This document shows, piece by piece, positions 1-11,329 of a DNA stretch of 64,000 nucleotides. The notes below the pieces were generated by a model. It worked only from the letters and a program-made list of their open reading frames with translations. It was not told the origin of the DNA and searched no databases. Every line of letters begins with the position of its first letter. Positions within the stretch are counted from its first letter, which is position 1. The position numbers were made by a program, and so were the translations under genes. This stretch comes from Typhlomys cinereus. Taxonomy: Eukaryota > Chordata > Mammalia > Rodentia > Platacanthomyidae. The stretch is from assembly GCA_023101885.1 (NCBI GenBank), contig JALPQD010000159.1, positions 2,759,994 to 2,823,993 of the forward strand. Reading direction: 5' to 3'.

Positions 1-1552
1 ATGCTCCACTTCCTTTGCCATCAGGGAAATGCAAATCAAAACTTCCCTGAGATATCATCTCACCCTGGTCAGGATGGCAAAAATCCACAATACAAACAAC
101 GACAAATGCTGGAGAGGATGTGGAGAGAGGGGAACTCTCCTACATTGTTGGTGGGAATGCAGGCTCATACAGCCACTCTGGCGAGCCGTCTGGAGATTCT
201 TAAAGAAATTAAAGATTGAAATGCCATATGACCCTGCTATCCCACTTTTGGGAATAACCCCCCAAGCAGCAAAGGTTCGCCTCGATAGCACAAGCTCGAC
301 CATGTTCATAGCAGCACTGTTTACAATAGCAAAGTCATGGAATCAACCTAAATGTCCAACAGTTGACGAGTGGATAAGGAAACTGTGGTACATCTATACA
401 ATGGAGTACTACTCAGCCATCAAAAATGATGAATTACTGGAATTTGCTGGGAAATGGATGTCATTAGAAAGAATTATATTAAGTGAAGTATCCCAAACCC
501 AGAAAATTAAGCGCAGTATGTACTCCCTAATAGGTGGCTCCTAGTACCAAACTCACCCAGCCCACATTGGGACACTCAAAAGTAAACCTATGTAACACAG
601 TAAGTGCAAGGATTATGAACAAGAGAGATGGGTTAGGAGGGCCACACCAGAAACAAGGAGAGAGGAGACCATGTTACAGCAGAGAAAATAGGCCTCCATG
701 AAGGTCTGCAAGTAAGTAATGAGAAACCTGGTTAAGTTCACAGACGTTCTTTCCTGATCTCACCAGAAGGGGAGGGCATATAGTCTAGCAGATAAAAAGT
801 AATCATTTTGCAAATGGGTGATGGACCCCTCCCTCAGTGAGGTTTCCTACTCTTATTACATCTACCCTTGAATGTGCTATTACAACAAGACTCCAGTTTA
901 ACAGCTTTTTGTCTCTGGCCAGGGGGTGACATACAGTGCCCAGCAGAATGGAGTGAAGGGAATTGCAGGAGCAGCAAAACTGCAAAAGAAAATCAACAAA
1001 CCACAATCCAGAACTTCAGAGACTCTATATCAATCACATAGAACTAGGACAGCCTAATCTCTCCCTATCCTGGAGCTCAGGGACATTTGCGGAAGAGGGG
1101 GCGGTAAGATTGTAAGAGCAAAAGGATGGGAGGAGCAACGATTTGCAAGATTCTCAACAATAGTTGGGGCCAAAGCAATCATAATGGAACTTTGCATGCC
1201 CTGCGCAATGTCCAGCGCACTGTTGCCCTCGTTAAGTCTAGCATCTGTTAAGGGCACCGAGACCCCTGGAGGCAAGGGATTGACAGCCATAGTAGTGATC
1301 TTATGCTTAAGGGGAACAAGAGAAAGGGCTTATGGAAATGCCACTGGGTCCTTATATGTCATCGGAGAGGAGGACACAGTGGAGAGTTAGGTGCACACAA
1401 TAAAGGACTCTCTGGGAATTGGGGGGGAGGCACTGGGGGAAGGGGAGGGGGAAGAGGGGGGAGGGAGGGAACTGGTAAAAAATTTTAAAATGTATAATTA
1501 AATTTTTAATAAAAAAATATGTATGTGATAAAAAAAATAAAATAAAAAAAAA
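1..1552 (+). mobile_element. Young L1 LINE, 3' end (ORF2 C-terminus, 3' UTR, A-rich tail)
   Basis: The element enters from beyond the left edge. It has the end of ORF2 (to 544), a roughly 950 bp 3' UTR, a G-rich purine tract at about 1421-1475 and an A-rich tail at about 1484-1552. The same 3' UTR recurs at 19103-19722, 41490-42424 (antisense) and 50560-51594, so this is the dominant recent L1 family of the genome. A G-rich tract just before the tail is a known feature of mammalian L1 3' UTRs. The left target-site copy lies outside the window. Confidence 0.93.
2..544 (+). CDS. L1 ORF2 protein, C-terminal part (partial, open at left edge)
   Basis: L1 ORF2p is the endonuclease/reverse transcriptase that mobilises L1 and, in trans, SINEs and processed pseudogenes. 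About 180 codons are visible in frame 2, with no stop before TAG at 542-544, and the frame is open to the window edge. The part seen is the C-terminal segment. It contains the Cys/His motif CX3CX7HX4C (residues [18 protein letters not shown]), followed by the conserved stretch around [11 protein letters not shown] and WNQPKCP near the end. The endonuclease and RT domains would lie to the left. In the older copy at 50.0-50.4 kb the same region carries a frameshift and a TAA, so this copy is better preserved. Whether the whole ORF is intact cannot be told from here. Confidence 0.92.
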   Translation, partial: CSTSFAIREMQIKTSLRYHLTLVRMAKIHNTNNDKCWRGCGERGTLLHCWWECRLIQPLWRAVWRFLKKLKIEMPYDPAIPLLGITPQAAKVRLDSTSSTMFIAALFTIAKSWNQPKCPTVDEWIRKLWYIYTMEYYSAIKNDELLEFAGKWMSLERIILSEVSQTQKIKRSMYSLIGGS

Positions 1553-2401
1553 GAACTTTGCAATGGTTTCAATTATGCAAAAACACAAAGTAGATCATTC
1601 TTTGTGGAATTCAGAAGGGATTGAAAGAGGAATAATTGCTTAAAAGGAAACTTCAAAATGATGAGAAATATTATTTTGGAAAAAAAGGAAGGCTTGTAAG
1701 AATGGGAGAAATGAAAGTTGTTGAGACAATTTTGGTGGGATGCAGTGAGATAATAAGTCATATCAAGAAAAGTTGATTTTATCAAGAAAACAATAAATAT
1801 TAACTCAAAGGCTAAGAATTGTCTGATACAGGCTGACTATCATTAATAGCAAATCTGAATCTTAACTACCCAAAATTCAGGTGCAATAAATTGATAAAAT
1901 GATCTTCTGGATGTGGCTGAAAGAATACACAAGATAGAAATGTTGTTCTTTCTTAATGTTAGGTGTCAGACACAATATAATTCATTTTACTTGTGGAAAA
2001 AAATTACAGATTCACAAAATATTCAAGACCTGGAATAGTTCTAGTAACAGGCATTTCAGGATCTCTGTGATCCTCAAATGTGTCTGATAGCACTGTATGG
2101 GACTTAGAGAAAAATGCTAGAAGGTTGACAGCAGGAAAATGAAAAGTGAGCAGTTAGGTGCATCTAGATAGTAAAGCAGCAGTGACCATATGTAAGGAGG
2201 TAGATATCTGAGGGTTATATGTAAACTTCCATGCTAATGGAAATAAATGTATGCTGAAGGATTACAAAATTTGACGGCATATTTCAGATAGACAGGAAAT
2301 CTGAAGTTCTTCAATGTAAAGGAACTAAAATCAATTACTTTATATTTATCATGCATCAAGGTGTCACTGGACTTCCTGGAGCTCATTGTGACTTGCCACC
2401 T
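1553..2401. other. No recognisable feature (AT-rich)
   Basis: AT-rich unique-looking sequence between the L1 tail and the SINE. I see no coding, RNA or repeat signature. Confidence 0.5.
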
Positions 2402-2412
2402 ACAGACAGGAG

Positions 2413-2678
2413 AGCTGGAGAGGTGGCTCAGGGGTTAGTCTCTGCCTTGCAGGCAGGTCCTGAATTCAGATCCTAGACTCCACGTATAGAGGCCGGGCGG
2501 AAGCAGGGGCGGCCTGCATTTCTGGTCCTGGTAGGGCATGGCCTATGAATCTCAGGGCAGAGTAAACAAGGAGGAGGCAGTCCATGGTGGTTCCCGAATT
2601 CGTCCGTGGTTCTACACACACACACATACACACGCACAGTTGAATAAATAATAAAAAAAAAAAAGAAAAGAAAAGAAA
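2413..2678 (+). mobile_element. B2-like tRNA-derived SINE, type A
   Basis: The tRNA-like head GCTGGAGAGGTGGCTCAGG carries a pol III A-box; a B-box-like stretch follows. The body has the sequence CGAATTCGTCCGTGGTTC, then a CA-rich tail and GAATAAATAAT plus poly-A. It is flanked by a perfect 11 bp TSD, ACAGACAGGAG, at 2402-2412 and 2679-2689. Full copies of the same type are at 8974-9257 and 28213-28492, and an antisense one at 54495-54789. The CA-rich end and AATAAA-like tail are typical of the B2 superfamily; the body is not the mouse/rat B2 that I remember. Confidence 0.88.
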
Positions 2679-2689
2679 ACAGACAGGAG

Positions 2690-3428
2690 TAGAATCTTTT
2701 AAGCCATCTCTTTACCTAGACAGTTATAAATCTGAAAGGACAATGGATTAACATGCCCCAAACCTATCTGCACCTTAACTCCAGCCAACAGATTACAGAG
2801 AGACTGCACGGTTGGAGACACAAGGGCCCAAATATATTTGAGCTCATCCTTGCTCCTCTGGCCACGTGGTCAGACATGTTTCTGAGACTGCTGATGTCTG
2901 CACTTCCCTTATTGTTATTCTCTGTACTCTTCCCTGTTTCTGTGATTGCCTGGCCTCAGGCATATCTCAAATCACTAAGTTGAGTTAGTTTCTGCTGGTC
3001 TCAATCTTGTGGTCCTCCAGAGGATCTGGGCTGGGAGGGAATTCACTCAAAACAAACCGATCATCAGCAAAGTTGATGTGCTTTTCTAGTAATCTAACAT
3101 AAACGTACCTGCTGATTCTTTTATATATGATACAAGTTTCCTAATATAGAATGTGAGAATGTCCCTGTCCAAAGGGAAAGTTACAGGCCTAATATAGATT
3201 ATGACTCAGATGTCTCCACATCAGCACTATGAGGAACTTGGCAGGAATTGTCCTATTGAAGCACACAGATAAAAGAAACAAACAAACAATCTGAGACCCA
3301 GCTATTTTTAGTTTCTCATCTAGATCATTGCTACTTTTCCCTGTAGTTTGACAAAAGGCCTGATCAAAGCAGATTGCATATAGGAGGAAAGATTCGCTTT
3401 GGTCCAGGGTTTCAGAAGCATTTGTTCC
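2690..3428. other. No recognisable feature
   Basis: Unique-looking sequence. Short open frames (for example 2753-2983) show no protein family that I recognise. Confidence 0.45.
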
Positions 3429-3484
3429 ATGGTTTGGAGCTGCTACATGCCATGGAATGGTTTGGAGCTGCTACATGCCATGGA
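3429..3484. repeat. 28 bp perfect tandem duplication
   Basis: The unit starting ATGGTTTGGAGCTGCTACAT occurs twice with no mismatch (3429-3456 and 3457-3484). It looks like a local slippage or repair duplication. Confidence 0.85.
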
Positions 3485-3544
3485 ATGTATGAGTTGAGGG
3501 TTTATTCACAGAGTAGCTGATCAGCCTGTACTTCCTATACTAGG

Positions 3545-3547
<3 letters not shown>

Positions 3548-3596
<49 letters not shown>
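3548..3596. repeat. (TA)n microsatellite
   Basis: About 49 bp of uninterrupted TA dinucleotides, continuing into an imperfect AT-rich, palindromic stretch to about 3645. Confidence 0.95.
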
Positions 3597-3606
<10 letters not shown>

Positions 3607-3884
3607 ATATAATTATATATAATATACAACATATATATATAATAACCACATGAGAAGTAAGCATAACCATTCAAGGCATGTCATAGTATCCTCTTAATTC
3701 TTCTAGCCACAACTCCTGTCTTAAAAACTTGAAAACCTTCAAATTGCAACAAAATCCAGGATTCTCTGTAGCTATTTGTTGTACAGAATAACTTGATCAT
3801 TGCCTTCTGGTACATCTTAGGTATTGTAAGTCTCTGAAGTAGATTATAAGAGATTATCTAAGTGATGTGGAAGACACAGCCCAT

Positions 3885-4089
3885 TGTAAAAATAAAAAAA
3901 AAATTTAAAAAGTGTAGGCAGACCAGATGCAACCCTGGGGTTCTACCTAGATGGACGGGGTGTGGGAGGCAGTGGGATGGATTGAAGAAAGAAAGGGAAG
4001 GAGGATGAATGGAAGGAGGGCTAGAGGGAAGCAGAGATGAGTACTCAATAGATTGTAAAACTAGAAAAGTAAAGTAAATTAAAAAAAGA
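3885..4089 (+). mobile_element. Short retrotransposed insertion (3' L1-type end) with 14 bp TSD
   Basis: A 205 bp insert has a purine-rich centre (GGAAGGAGG-type runs) and an A-rich end. It is bracketed by the perfect direct repeat AAGACACAGCCCAT at 3871-3884 and 4090-4103. A long TSD plus an A-rich tail is the signature of L1-machinery insertion. The body resembles an L1 3' UTR purine tract, but not the young family of this window, so the parent family is uncertain. Confidence 0.68.
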
Positions 4090-4103
4090 AAGACACAGCC
4101 CAT

Positions 4104-4714
4104 AGTGATGGTGGGAGGAAGTATTCTTCGGGCAGGTATATAAGATAGGGAGCTGGTAGGAATCAGAAGAGAGGCAACTAGAAGTTCTGCTTTGTATCTT
4201 TCACAGTGTTTCCCTTAGATATGGGGTACCAAGTTCCTCAATCCCTATTGGTAACTCTTCTGTCTTAATGGAATGTCACCTGAAGTCATAAGCTGGAATC
4301 GTATAGTTTCCCTGATTATTGTGACCTTTGCATTCACTTTGGCAATGTGAATATTAAACTAAGATCATCAGTTCAGACCTTCAGTCTGTGAGGGACATTG
4401 CTTAACTTAGATTTCTTGGCTTGTAAGGATGAAGACCCAAATTTCTGTATTTTTGTCAGTGGTAAAGCACATGATCAAATTTTGGGAAAGCAATTTGGTA
4501 AATAACTCTACTGGAGTAAACATGAGTAACTATAGGTGTGAATAAGCTTTCATTGGAATATTGATACTATCCTTGACATAAGCAATTCCAAGAATTTGAA
4601 TGTTAAGCATTTAGTTCATTCCTACCCCATGAAAATGTTTATCACTGGAATTTTGACGCACTGTTAATAAGTGATTAATTAATGACTGAGTAATATAGGG
4701 GGAATAATAATATA
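4104..4714. other. No recognisable feature
   Basis: AT-rich sequence without a recognisable repeat or coding signal. Confidence 0.45.
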
Positions 4715-5590
4715 ATACCACAATTTACATTGTAGAACAATATTAATAGAAACAATAAGATACTGGCAGGAATCCAGGCACTACAATCAATGCAATAGCA
4801 GACTAAGAAATAAACTCACCCAGCAATAGTCACCTAAACTTTAACAAAGCTGTCAAAAAGCACACATTGAAAAAGAAAGACAGTCTCTTCAAATGTTGCT
4901 GGGAGAAATGGAAAACTACAAATAGAAAAGTAAAATGAAATTTATATTTTTTACCCTGAGTAAAATCAATTCAAAAAATGTATCAAATTTTTTCACATAG
5001 AACTTAAATTTCTGGAAACCAGAAGAAAACTTCTAAATATTGGCATAGGAAGGACTCTGAAATGGGAAAGAAACAATCCCAATAATTCTTTAATATAATC
5101 ACATGACATTAAAATGCTTCTTCACAAAGGAAATAATAGTCAGAATGAAGAAACAGCTTATGGAATGGTAGAACATCTTTGTCAGTTGTACATCTGACAG
5201 GAGATTAACACCCAATGATAGAAAAACTACAAAATTAAACATTCTAAACCAAATCATATAGCCAAAAAATGGGATAGTAAATTGAATAGATAGTTCAAAA
5301 ATGCAGATGAATTGTAAATATTTGGAAGATTGTTCCACATCCTCATCTTCAGATTAATGTAAATGAAAAGTGCTTTGAAAATCCCACTCAGCAAGTCAGA
5401 AAGGTTAACAAGGATAATAATGACATAAATGCTGGTGAGGATGTGGAAATCTTAGCCTCTGTTTGTGGAAACATAAGTTGGAAAGTTAATACAAAAATCA
5501 CTATTGCAGTACTCAAAAACTAGCACAACTATTACCATATGACCATCTATCTATGCACCTTCTGACATGCCATATGTATTTCTACCCTAG
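4715..5590 (+). mobile_element. Old L1 fragment, ORF2 3' region
   Basis: The nucleotide sequence follows the mammalian L1 ORF2 3' region in order. First come decayed equivalents of the 'one-direction swivel' stretch (GATACTGGCAGGAATCCAGG, GACAGTCTCTTCAAATG). Then comes AAATGCTGGTGAGGATGTGG and ACCATATGACC near 5430-5550. It is riddled with stops and indels and is an ancient copy. Boundaries are approximate. Confidence 0.72.
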
Positions 5591-5639
5591 TTTTCTTTTG
5601 TTAGGGCTTTATTTTACTAAATAGAATGAGCTATTCCTT

Positions 5640-5900
5640 GGTTCTGTTAAAAATAGTAAGATTTTTCACAGATGAGTGGTATTATAATGTGTGAGTGTGT
5701 GTGCACATGATCACTTTTTTACCCACTCATGAGCTGATTGACACTGATGATTTTCTTTTCTTATCTGTAGTTAATGAGATGTATTAAACATAAGAACACA
5801 AATGTCTTTCTGGAGAACTAATTCATTTCCTTCACGTTTATGCACGATATTTGGATTGGTAATAGTATAGTAGCTCTGTTGTTCATTTTATTCATTCTCT
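5640..5900 (-). mobile_element. Old L1 fragment, ORF2 3' end, antisense
   Basis: Plus-strand text such as GATGAGTGGTATTATAATGTG and TTTTTACCCACTCATGAGCTG is the decayed complement of the L1 segment that encodes the C-terminal 'sub-stitute' region (TGGTACATTTATACAATG in the young copies). It meets the plus-strand L1 fragment tail to tail. Highly diverged; ends approximate. Confidence 0.55.
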
Positions 5901-7774
5901 TTTACTTTTTACTGTTGTATACATGAATATAGTGAATTTATACGATTTTATCCCCTTAGTTCTAAATCTTATCTGCTTTCCTTTTCCCCTTAAAACCCAT
6001 CATTTTTGAAGGAATCTCTATACTATCTTTCCTCATAGCTCTACAATCCCAATTCGCAATCAAAGGTCTGTAAAGATTCCCTTTTTCTGTTTCCTTTGGA
6101 ATGCACATTATTCTTTGCATCTTTGACAATATAATAAAATGATAAATAATGAACAAGATAGCAGATGTATTATTAAATGAAACAAATGCATTACATTATC
6201 AGTACATGGGCATATACTTAAGATGGCATATTTTCAAATAACTGGGAAATTTTAATTTAATTGTTCAAAATTTGTTTTCAAATGTCTGCTAATGGACAAA
6301 ATGTAAGAGGTGATACCAATGTCAAGTGAGTAAATAATGTGTCTCTAAAAACCAGAAAGTTTGATTGTGAGGCTCTCCTTTTTCATAACATTCTTTTGAA
6401 ATAAACTGCAAATAATAAAATTGAAAAAGCTACATTACAATACATGGCCTTGGTAATAGAGTTTTCATGCTCTGTGGCACAGCAGCCTTGCACAAGATTT
6501 CAAAGGAGACTCTTATTACAATGCCCATAAAATCAGTATTCGTAACTCAAAATCTGGTTATAATATGTAACTTACAGAGCTTGTTAAATGATTGGATATT
6601 GGGCTTCAGCTTTGACATAACAAATAAGTTATTATCTCAGATTAATAGACACATGTATTCTTATATATGGCTCAATTACAAGACTTTTGATTTTCAAAAA
6701 TCTGTCCATCCTAAATATTGCTCTCTTGAAATATAGATGATATTTCTTCAACAGGAGATTGATTTCTGCAGAAAAGTTTAAATTTAAACAAATCTATATT
6801 ATAGGGGCATTTCCCCCCAAATCATCCAATCTGTGACCAGAAGGTTCCATGTGCAATTAAGCATTAGGAAGGATTATAAATTTATGTACCTACAAGTATT
6901 GTCCTTCATAACAGACAGATGCACCCATATTGCTCTGTTTTAATTTTTTTCATTTACACAAACTCTCATTTACACCTTGACAAAGGAACAATTACTTTCC
7001 AGTAAAAAAAGTTTTACTCTTAGAGTAACTTGTTTTTACATAGGGCAGATATCAATGTTATGCACAAATATTTATATACTATTTTCTTGAAGTATACACA
7101 TTCTTTATGCTTCTTTCTTCAAAAATGTTTAGTCCAAGTTCATTACAGCTTTCATTAAGATGAGTTTCAAGCAACATTTTGATAAAGTATTTTGGGGGTT
7201 CATAAGTTATTTGCTTTGAAGGACATTGAAGAAGATGTTTCTTCCAGAGTTATGTACTTATAATACCAATAAAACATTTTAAGTAAAACTTCTTATAATA
7301 TTTCTTGGAAAAGAAAGCAAACATTTGCTTAACACAAGCTGCAAGAGCAGTTAAATTGACTGAATAAAAATTTTAAATGATTAAATATTAATTAAGCACA
7401 TTAGCAAGTAGGAAGCTTAATGAAAAATATGTGCTTATATGATCATGAAACAAACTAATTTGAGATATTAATAGCATCACTCAATCTTTGTTTCATAATG
7501 AAACCATCAACTAACCCTTAGCATTGTTAAACTTCTGAGAAATTAGATGGAGTTTTCCTGTAAATTGCATGTAAGTTTTCAATGAATTAACCTAGACTAA
7601 GTCCCTATAGATATTTAAAAGGAAAATTCATTGAGAAATATTCACATTAACTTGACAAATTAATTATAGTTCAGCGAATGCTAGCTTTCTTCCTCTCTTC
7701 AGCCTTCTCTTCTTCTTTTCTTTCTCCTTTCTTGCTTTTCTATTTGCACCCCTCCTTTAAAAAAAAAAAAAAAA
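5901..7774. other. No recognisable feature (1.9 kb, AT-rich)
   Basis: Strongly AT-rich unique-looking DNA. Several short open frames on both strands lack codon structure or recognisable domains. Confidence 0.45.
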
Positions 7775-7915
7775 AGAAGTGTCTCATTGTTTAGCTCTTA
7801 CTGGCCTGAACATCATATATAAATCATGCTGCCAAAAAACTAGTAACAGTCCTCCTGCCTCTGCCTCCCAAGTTTTGCAGCTATAGTTGTGGACCACCAC
7901 ATCTGACTGTTCCTT
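7775..7915 (-). mobile_element. B1-type SINE, antisense, diverged
   Basis: The plus strand carries CCTCCTGCCTCTGCCTCCCA followed by CACCACATCTGACT, the complement of the central 7SL-derived part of rodent B1. A T/A-rich run at about 7757-7775 is the A-tail side. Age is moderate to high. Confidence 0.68.
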
Positions 7916-8098
7916 TGCTTTATGCAGTTTGAATTCTTTAGCGTCTTCAATTACAGAATGTCTTCTATGCTGAAAATACTATACTTTGCAGGGATGTGTT
8001 GATAGAACACTCAATTACAATTTGAAACAGCTCCCAGCCCAAAGGTGAGGAAAGATGAATAATTAAACACAGCTATCTATTTTTAAGTACTCAGATTA

Positions 8099-8375
8099 GG
8101 GCTGGAGAGATGGCTCAGGGGTTAAGACTCTGCCTCGCAAGCAGAAAGTCCGGAGTTTGGATCACAGGTCCCATGTAAAAAAATTTCAGCAGTACCCTGT
8201 ACTTCCGGCTGTGGTGGGCAGAGCCTGGGAAATCGCAGAGTGAAGGAGGTAGAAGCAACCCCGGATGATTCCCGGTCACTCTTGTTCCTCCACAGGGACA
8301 CACAGTGCCCTCCGATACATACACACGCGCACACACACGCACACAAAGTAAATAAATAAAATTAATTTTAAAAAA
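8099..8375 (+). mobile_element. B2-like tRNA-derived SINE, type B
   Basis: It shares the type A head (GGGCTGGAGAGATGGCTCAG) but then diverges. The body has GGGCAGAGCCTGGGAAATCG and ends ACAGTGCCCTCCGATA before a CA-rich tail and AAATAAATAAAATTAA. A perfect 11 bp TSD, TACTCAGATTA, lies at 8088-8098 and 8376-8386. Antisense (63228-63536) and decayed (28934-29140) relatives are in the window, so at least two subfamilies coexist. Confidence 0.87.
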
Positions 8376-8973
8376 TACTCAGATTAAAATACTCGGAGTC
8401 ATCTCACAAATGACATAGTAGCTCTCAAAGTCCTAAGGATTGTTCCAACCATTTAACTTATGATTGGTAGGACCGACACCAGTTTACATTTCCTACCTTG
8501 CTCTTCTGTTGGTGAGAAAGAATTTTCTTAGCACTTCCACTATGCTGAGCGTTTGAGATTTTATGTTTCTGATGCTTGTGCAAAATCTCATTTTTATGGG
8601 ACAAACACTATATTAAAGTAGAAACCACTGATACAGAACAATGTCTGAGGATCCCCTAATAAACTTACGCTTTTGTTGGGATGGTGCTGTGTAAGGTGTA
8701 GAAATGTGGTGAACTGTGAGCTTATGTGGATTCCTTTAGAAGAAGAGAGTAATCAAACCAAACAGGGACTGATATAAGAGCAAAGGGATCCAAGTCAAGA
8801 GGGCATGTGAAGAACTCCGAGTCTGGCTGAATTTTAGGGACAAATAAATACAAAAACGTGGCTTAGAACAGGGGAAACATACAAAGCAACAAGTTTGAAA
8901 CATCTTCCCAAAACAAGTAAAATATAGGTAGCAAATAAGCCACTGTAATATCCGAGCAAGAATATGCAGCTGA

Positions 8974-9257
8974 CGGGGCTGGAGAGGTGGCTCAGGGGTT
9001 AAGCTTCCGCCTTGCAGGCGGAAGGTCCTGAGTTCGGATCCCAGATCCCACGTATAGACGCCAGGCAGAAGCGGGGGTGGCCTGCGCTTCTGGTCCTGGT
9101 AGGGCGGAGCCTGTGAATCCCGGGGCAGAAGGAGGTGGAGGCGTCCATGGTGGTTCGCGAATTCGTCCGTGGTTCTACACACACACATACACACATGCGC
9201 GCACATACATACACACACACACACACAATTGAATAAATAATAATAATAATAAAAAAA
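8974..9257 (+). mobile_element. B2-like tRNA-derived SINE, type A (best-preserved copy)
   Basis: The head GGGGCTGGAGAGGTGGCTCA includes the A-box, and a B-box-like GAGTTCGGATCC follows at about 9030-9041. The body is GC-rich, with a CA microsatellite and GAATAAATAATAATAATAAT before poly-A. A perfect 16 bp TSD, AAGAATATGCAGCTGA, lies at 8958-8973 and 9258-9273. CpG sites remain unusually frequent for a SINE, suggesting recent insertion. Confidence 0.93.
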
Positions 9258-9273
9258 AAGAATATGCAGCTGA

Positions 9274-11136
9274 TAATTTAATTCACACTTTATTTCCTAG
9301 TGTGAAAAGTCTAAAAATAATTCATCCAAATTTAGTAATGCACGAGCCATAAAGGGGAACCTTTTCATAAAGAAATTCTTTATGTGTTATTTTAATTAGT
9401 ATATGCTAATACATTTTTGCAGGTGTTAGTAACATTCCATGTCTACTAGTGTAGGTGGTAGGCATAATACTTAAGAATTTATACCTCTTCTACCATTATG
9501 TTTGCAAAGCATATCTTTTAGAAATTTAAGATGAGAGAAAGTTATGTATTTAGAGTATATTTTTCCATTTGTGTCAAATGAGAAAATAAAAGGTGGAAAA
9601 TGTAAATTAAAAAATTAAAAACATGCATAAGGGCAACAAAATAAAGAAACAAACTACTTGGTGATCAAAGGAAATCAAAAGATCAGGCATCTTTTTTTTT
9701 TAGAAACCACTTACTTTATTCAATCTGCATCTACCCAATTGTTTTAATGAAACCACAAGGGGTAAATATGATAAGATGCAGGAAATTACTCCCAGCTTTT
9801 AAAAATGTCCAATTGAATGGAAAGAAGTGTTAAAAATTAATATTTCTTCATCGATTTCTTTGTTTCCTGGGTTTTCTTATGACAGCCTGAAAATGTAGTT
9901 AATTCCTGTCCTTTTAAAGAGAATGTATTTTAGCACATCACTAATTACAAAGTGAATTGTTCAAGCAAATTGGTAGAGGGCAGCTACACGATCCCCATGT
10001 CTTCAAAGATCTCATTAAGATGAATTCATGCTCTCACACTGAGTTACTGTTTTACAACAAATTTACATGAAAGCATATTTTTTCATGAGCTGAAGCACGG
10101 CAGGGATTGGAAAGACTGGCAGAGATAGCTAGAAACATCTAATTGTGTTTGCTTGTGTGGTTTAACTAGTGTTGGTGCCTAAGGCACAACATTTAATAGA
10201 GTTCAGATCAGAACTGTAGACAAATCACTCACCCAAGGCGAGTAGACAGCATTATTTTATGTCTGTATTTTTAATCCCTGAATCCCATATTCTCCTGAAG
10301 GAGAATTCTTATTATCCAGGTATTGACCCAGATACTAAGTCATAGACTTTCTCTACACCTACAGATACTTGCATCCACTAATCATCGCTAAGGTGGAAAA
10401 AATGGCATTCATTTTGGGTTTCCTGAGATCATTGTATATGAGAGAATGAAGAATTTTGTTTGTGTCTTAGACCCAGAACTATAAAATGTCAAGAAGTCAC
10501 GCATCTGATTTTGATCAATCCCAGCAGTGTACATATTGGATTAATTTCTCTCCAAATACATTTGAAAAAAATAGGTTCCAACCTAACTGGAGAAGATTTT
10601 GTCTTTAAAGAAAAATCACAATACAGATTCACAACTGAAGTAAGAAGGTGGAGAAGAGGGTCAATAAGGACAGATTTACAAGATCATGGGAATCTTTTGG
10701 GGAATGTAGATACCTTTGTAGTGTTCTGGTGAAATTATCTACTAGTTCACTTTTCGTATATACTGTTTCTTTTTATTTAGGTCACATAAGATGGTTCCCA
10801 ATAAAGGACAAGGAAGAACCAACATATATGCTTACTTCTTTTGACTTATACATTGCCAAAATAATGTATTATTATCTTATACTCTTCCAGCAATGACCTT
10901 TGAACATCTCATATCACTCTGGATATTTGTTGATATTTAAGAAATTAAATCTCAAATGATTTTTATTTTTCCCTTTTTGTACTATCAATAGGATTAGATT
11001 TATTATGATTAGAGATCCAACCTTATTGTTTCTTTATATTACTTGGTTATTTTTTAAAGAGGAGAAAGAAAAATTGACAAATAATTTACTAATAAGCCAA
11101 TGTTACATTAAATATTCCCAGGTGTAAGAAAAAAAC
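9274..11136. other. No recognisable feature (1.9 kb)
   Basis: AT-rich unique-looking sequence. Short open frames at 10460-10896 show no recognisable domain. Confidence 0.45.
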
Positions 11137-11251
11137 TGTCGACGTCTAGTGTATCGGGGACCCCGGGTAATGGTCGCGCAGAAATCAGGACACAGGGGAT
11201 GCAGAGGAACAGCAAATGCAATTGCAACTGCATGCTGAGTTTATTTTTCCA

Positions 11252-11264
11252 GCTCTTAATATAG
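11252..11264 (-). promoter_or_regulatory. TATA-like element of the solo LTR
   Basis: The minus strand reads TATATTAAGAGC directly downstream of the 13 bp array. AATAAA follows at 11240-11245. TATA and polyadenylation signals this close imply a very short R region, as in MMTV-like LTRs. Confidence 0.5.
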
Positions 11265-11329
11265 TAATCAGCAATAGCAACCAGCAATAGAAACCAGTAA
11301 TAGTAACCAGCAATAGTAACCAGCAACAG
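11265..11329 (-). repeat. Five tandem 13 bp units in the LTR promoter
   Basis: The units TAATCAGCAATAG, CAACCAGCAATAG, AAACCAGTAATAG, TAACCAGCAATAG and TAACCAGCAACAG lie head to tail. In LTR sense they sit immediately upstream of the TATA-like element, where enhancer repeats often lie. Confidence 0.88.

Noticed and set aside
8115..9226. Frames starting with MCVCVC-type repeats
   Set aside because: Translation of CA/TG tails of SINEs.
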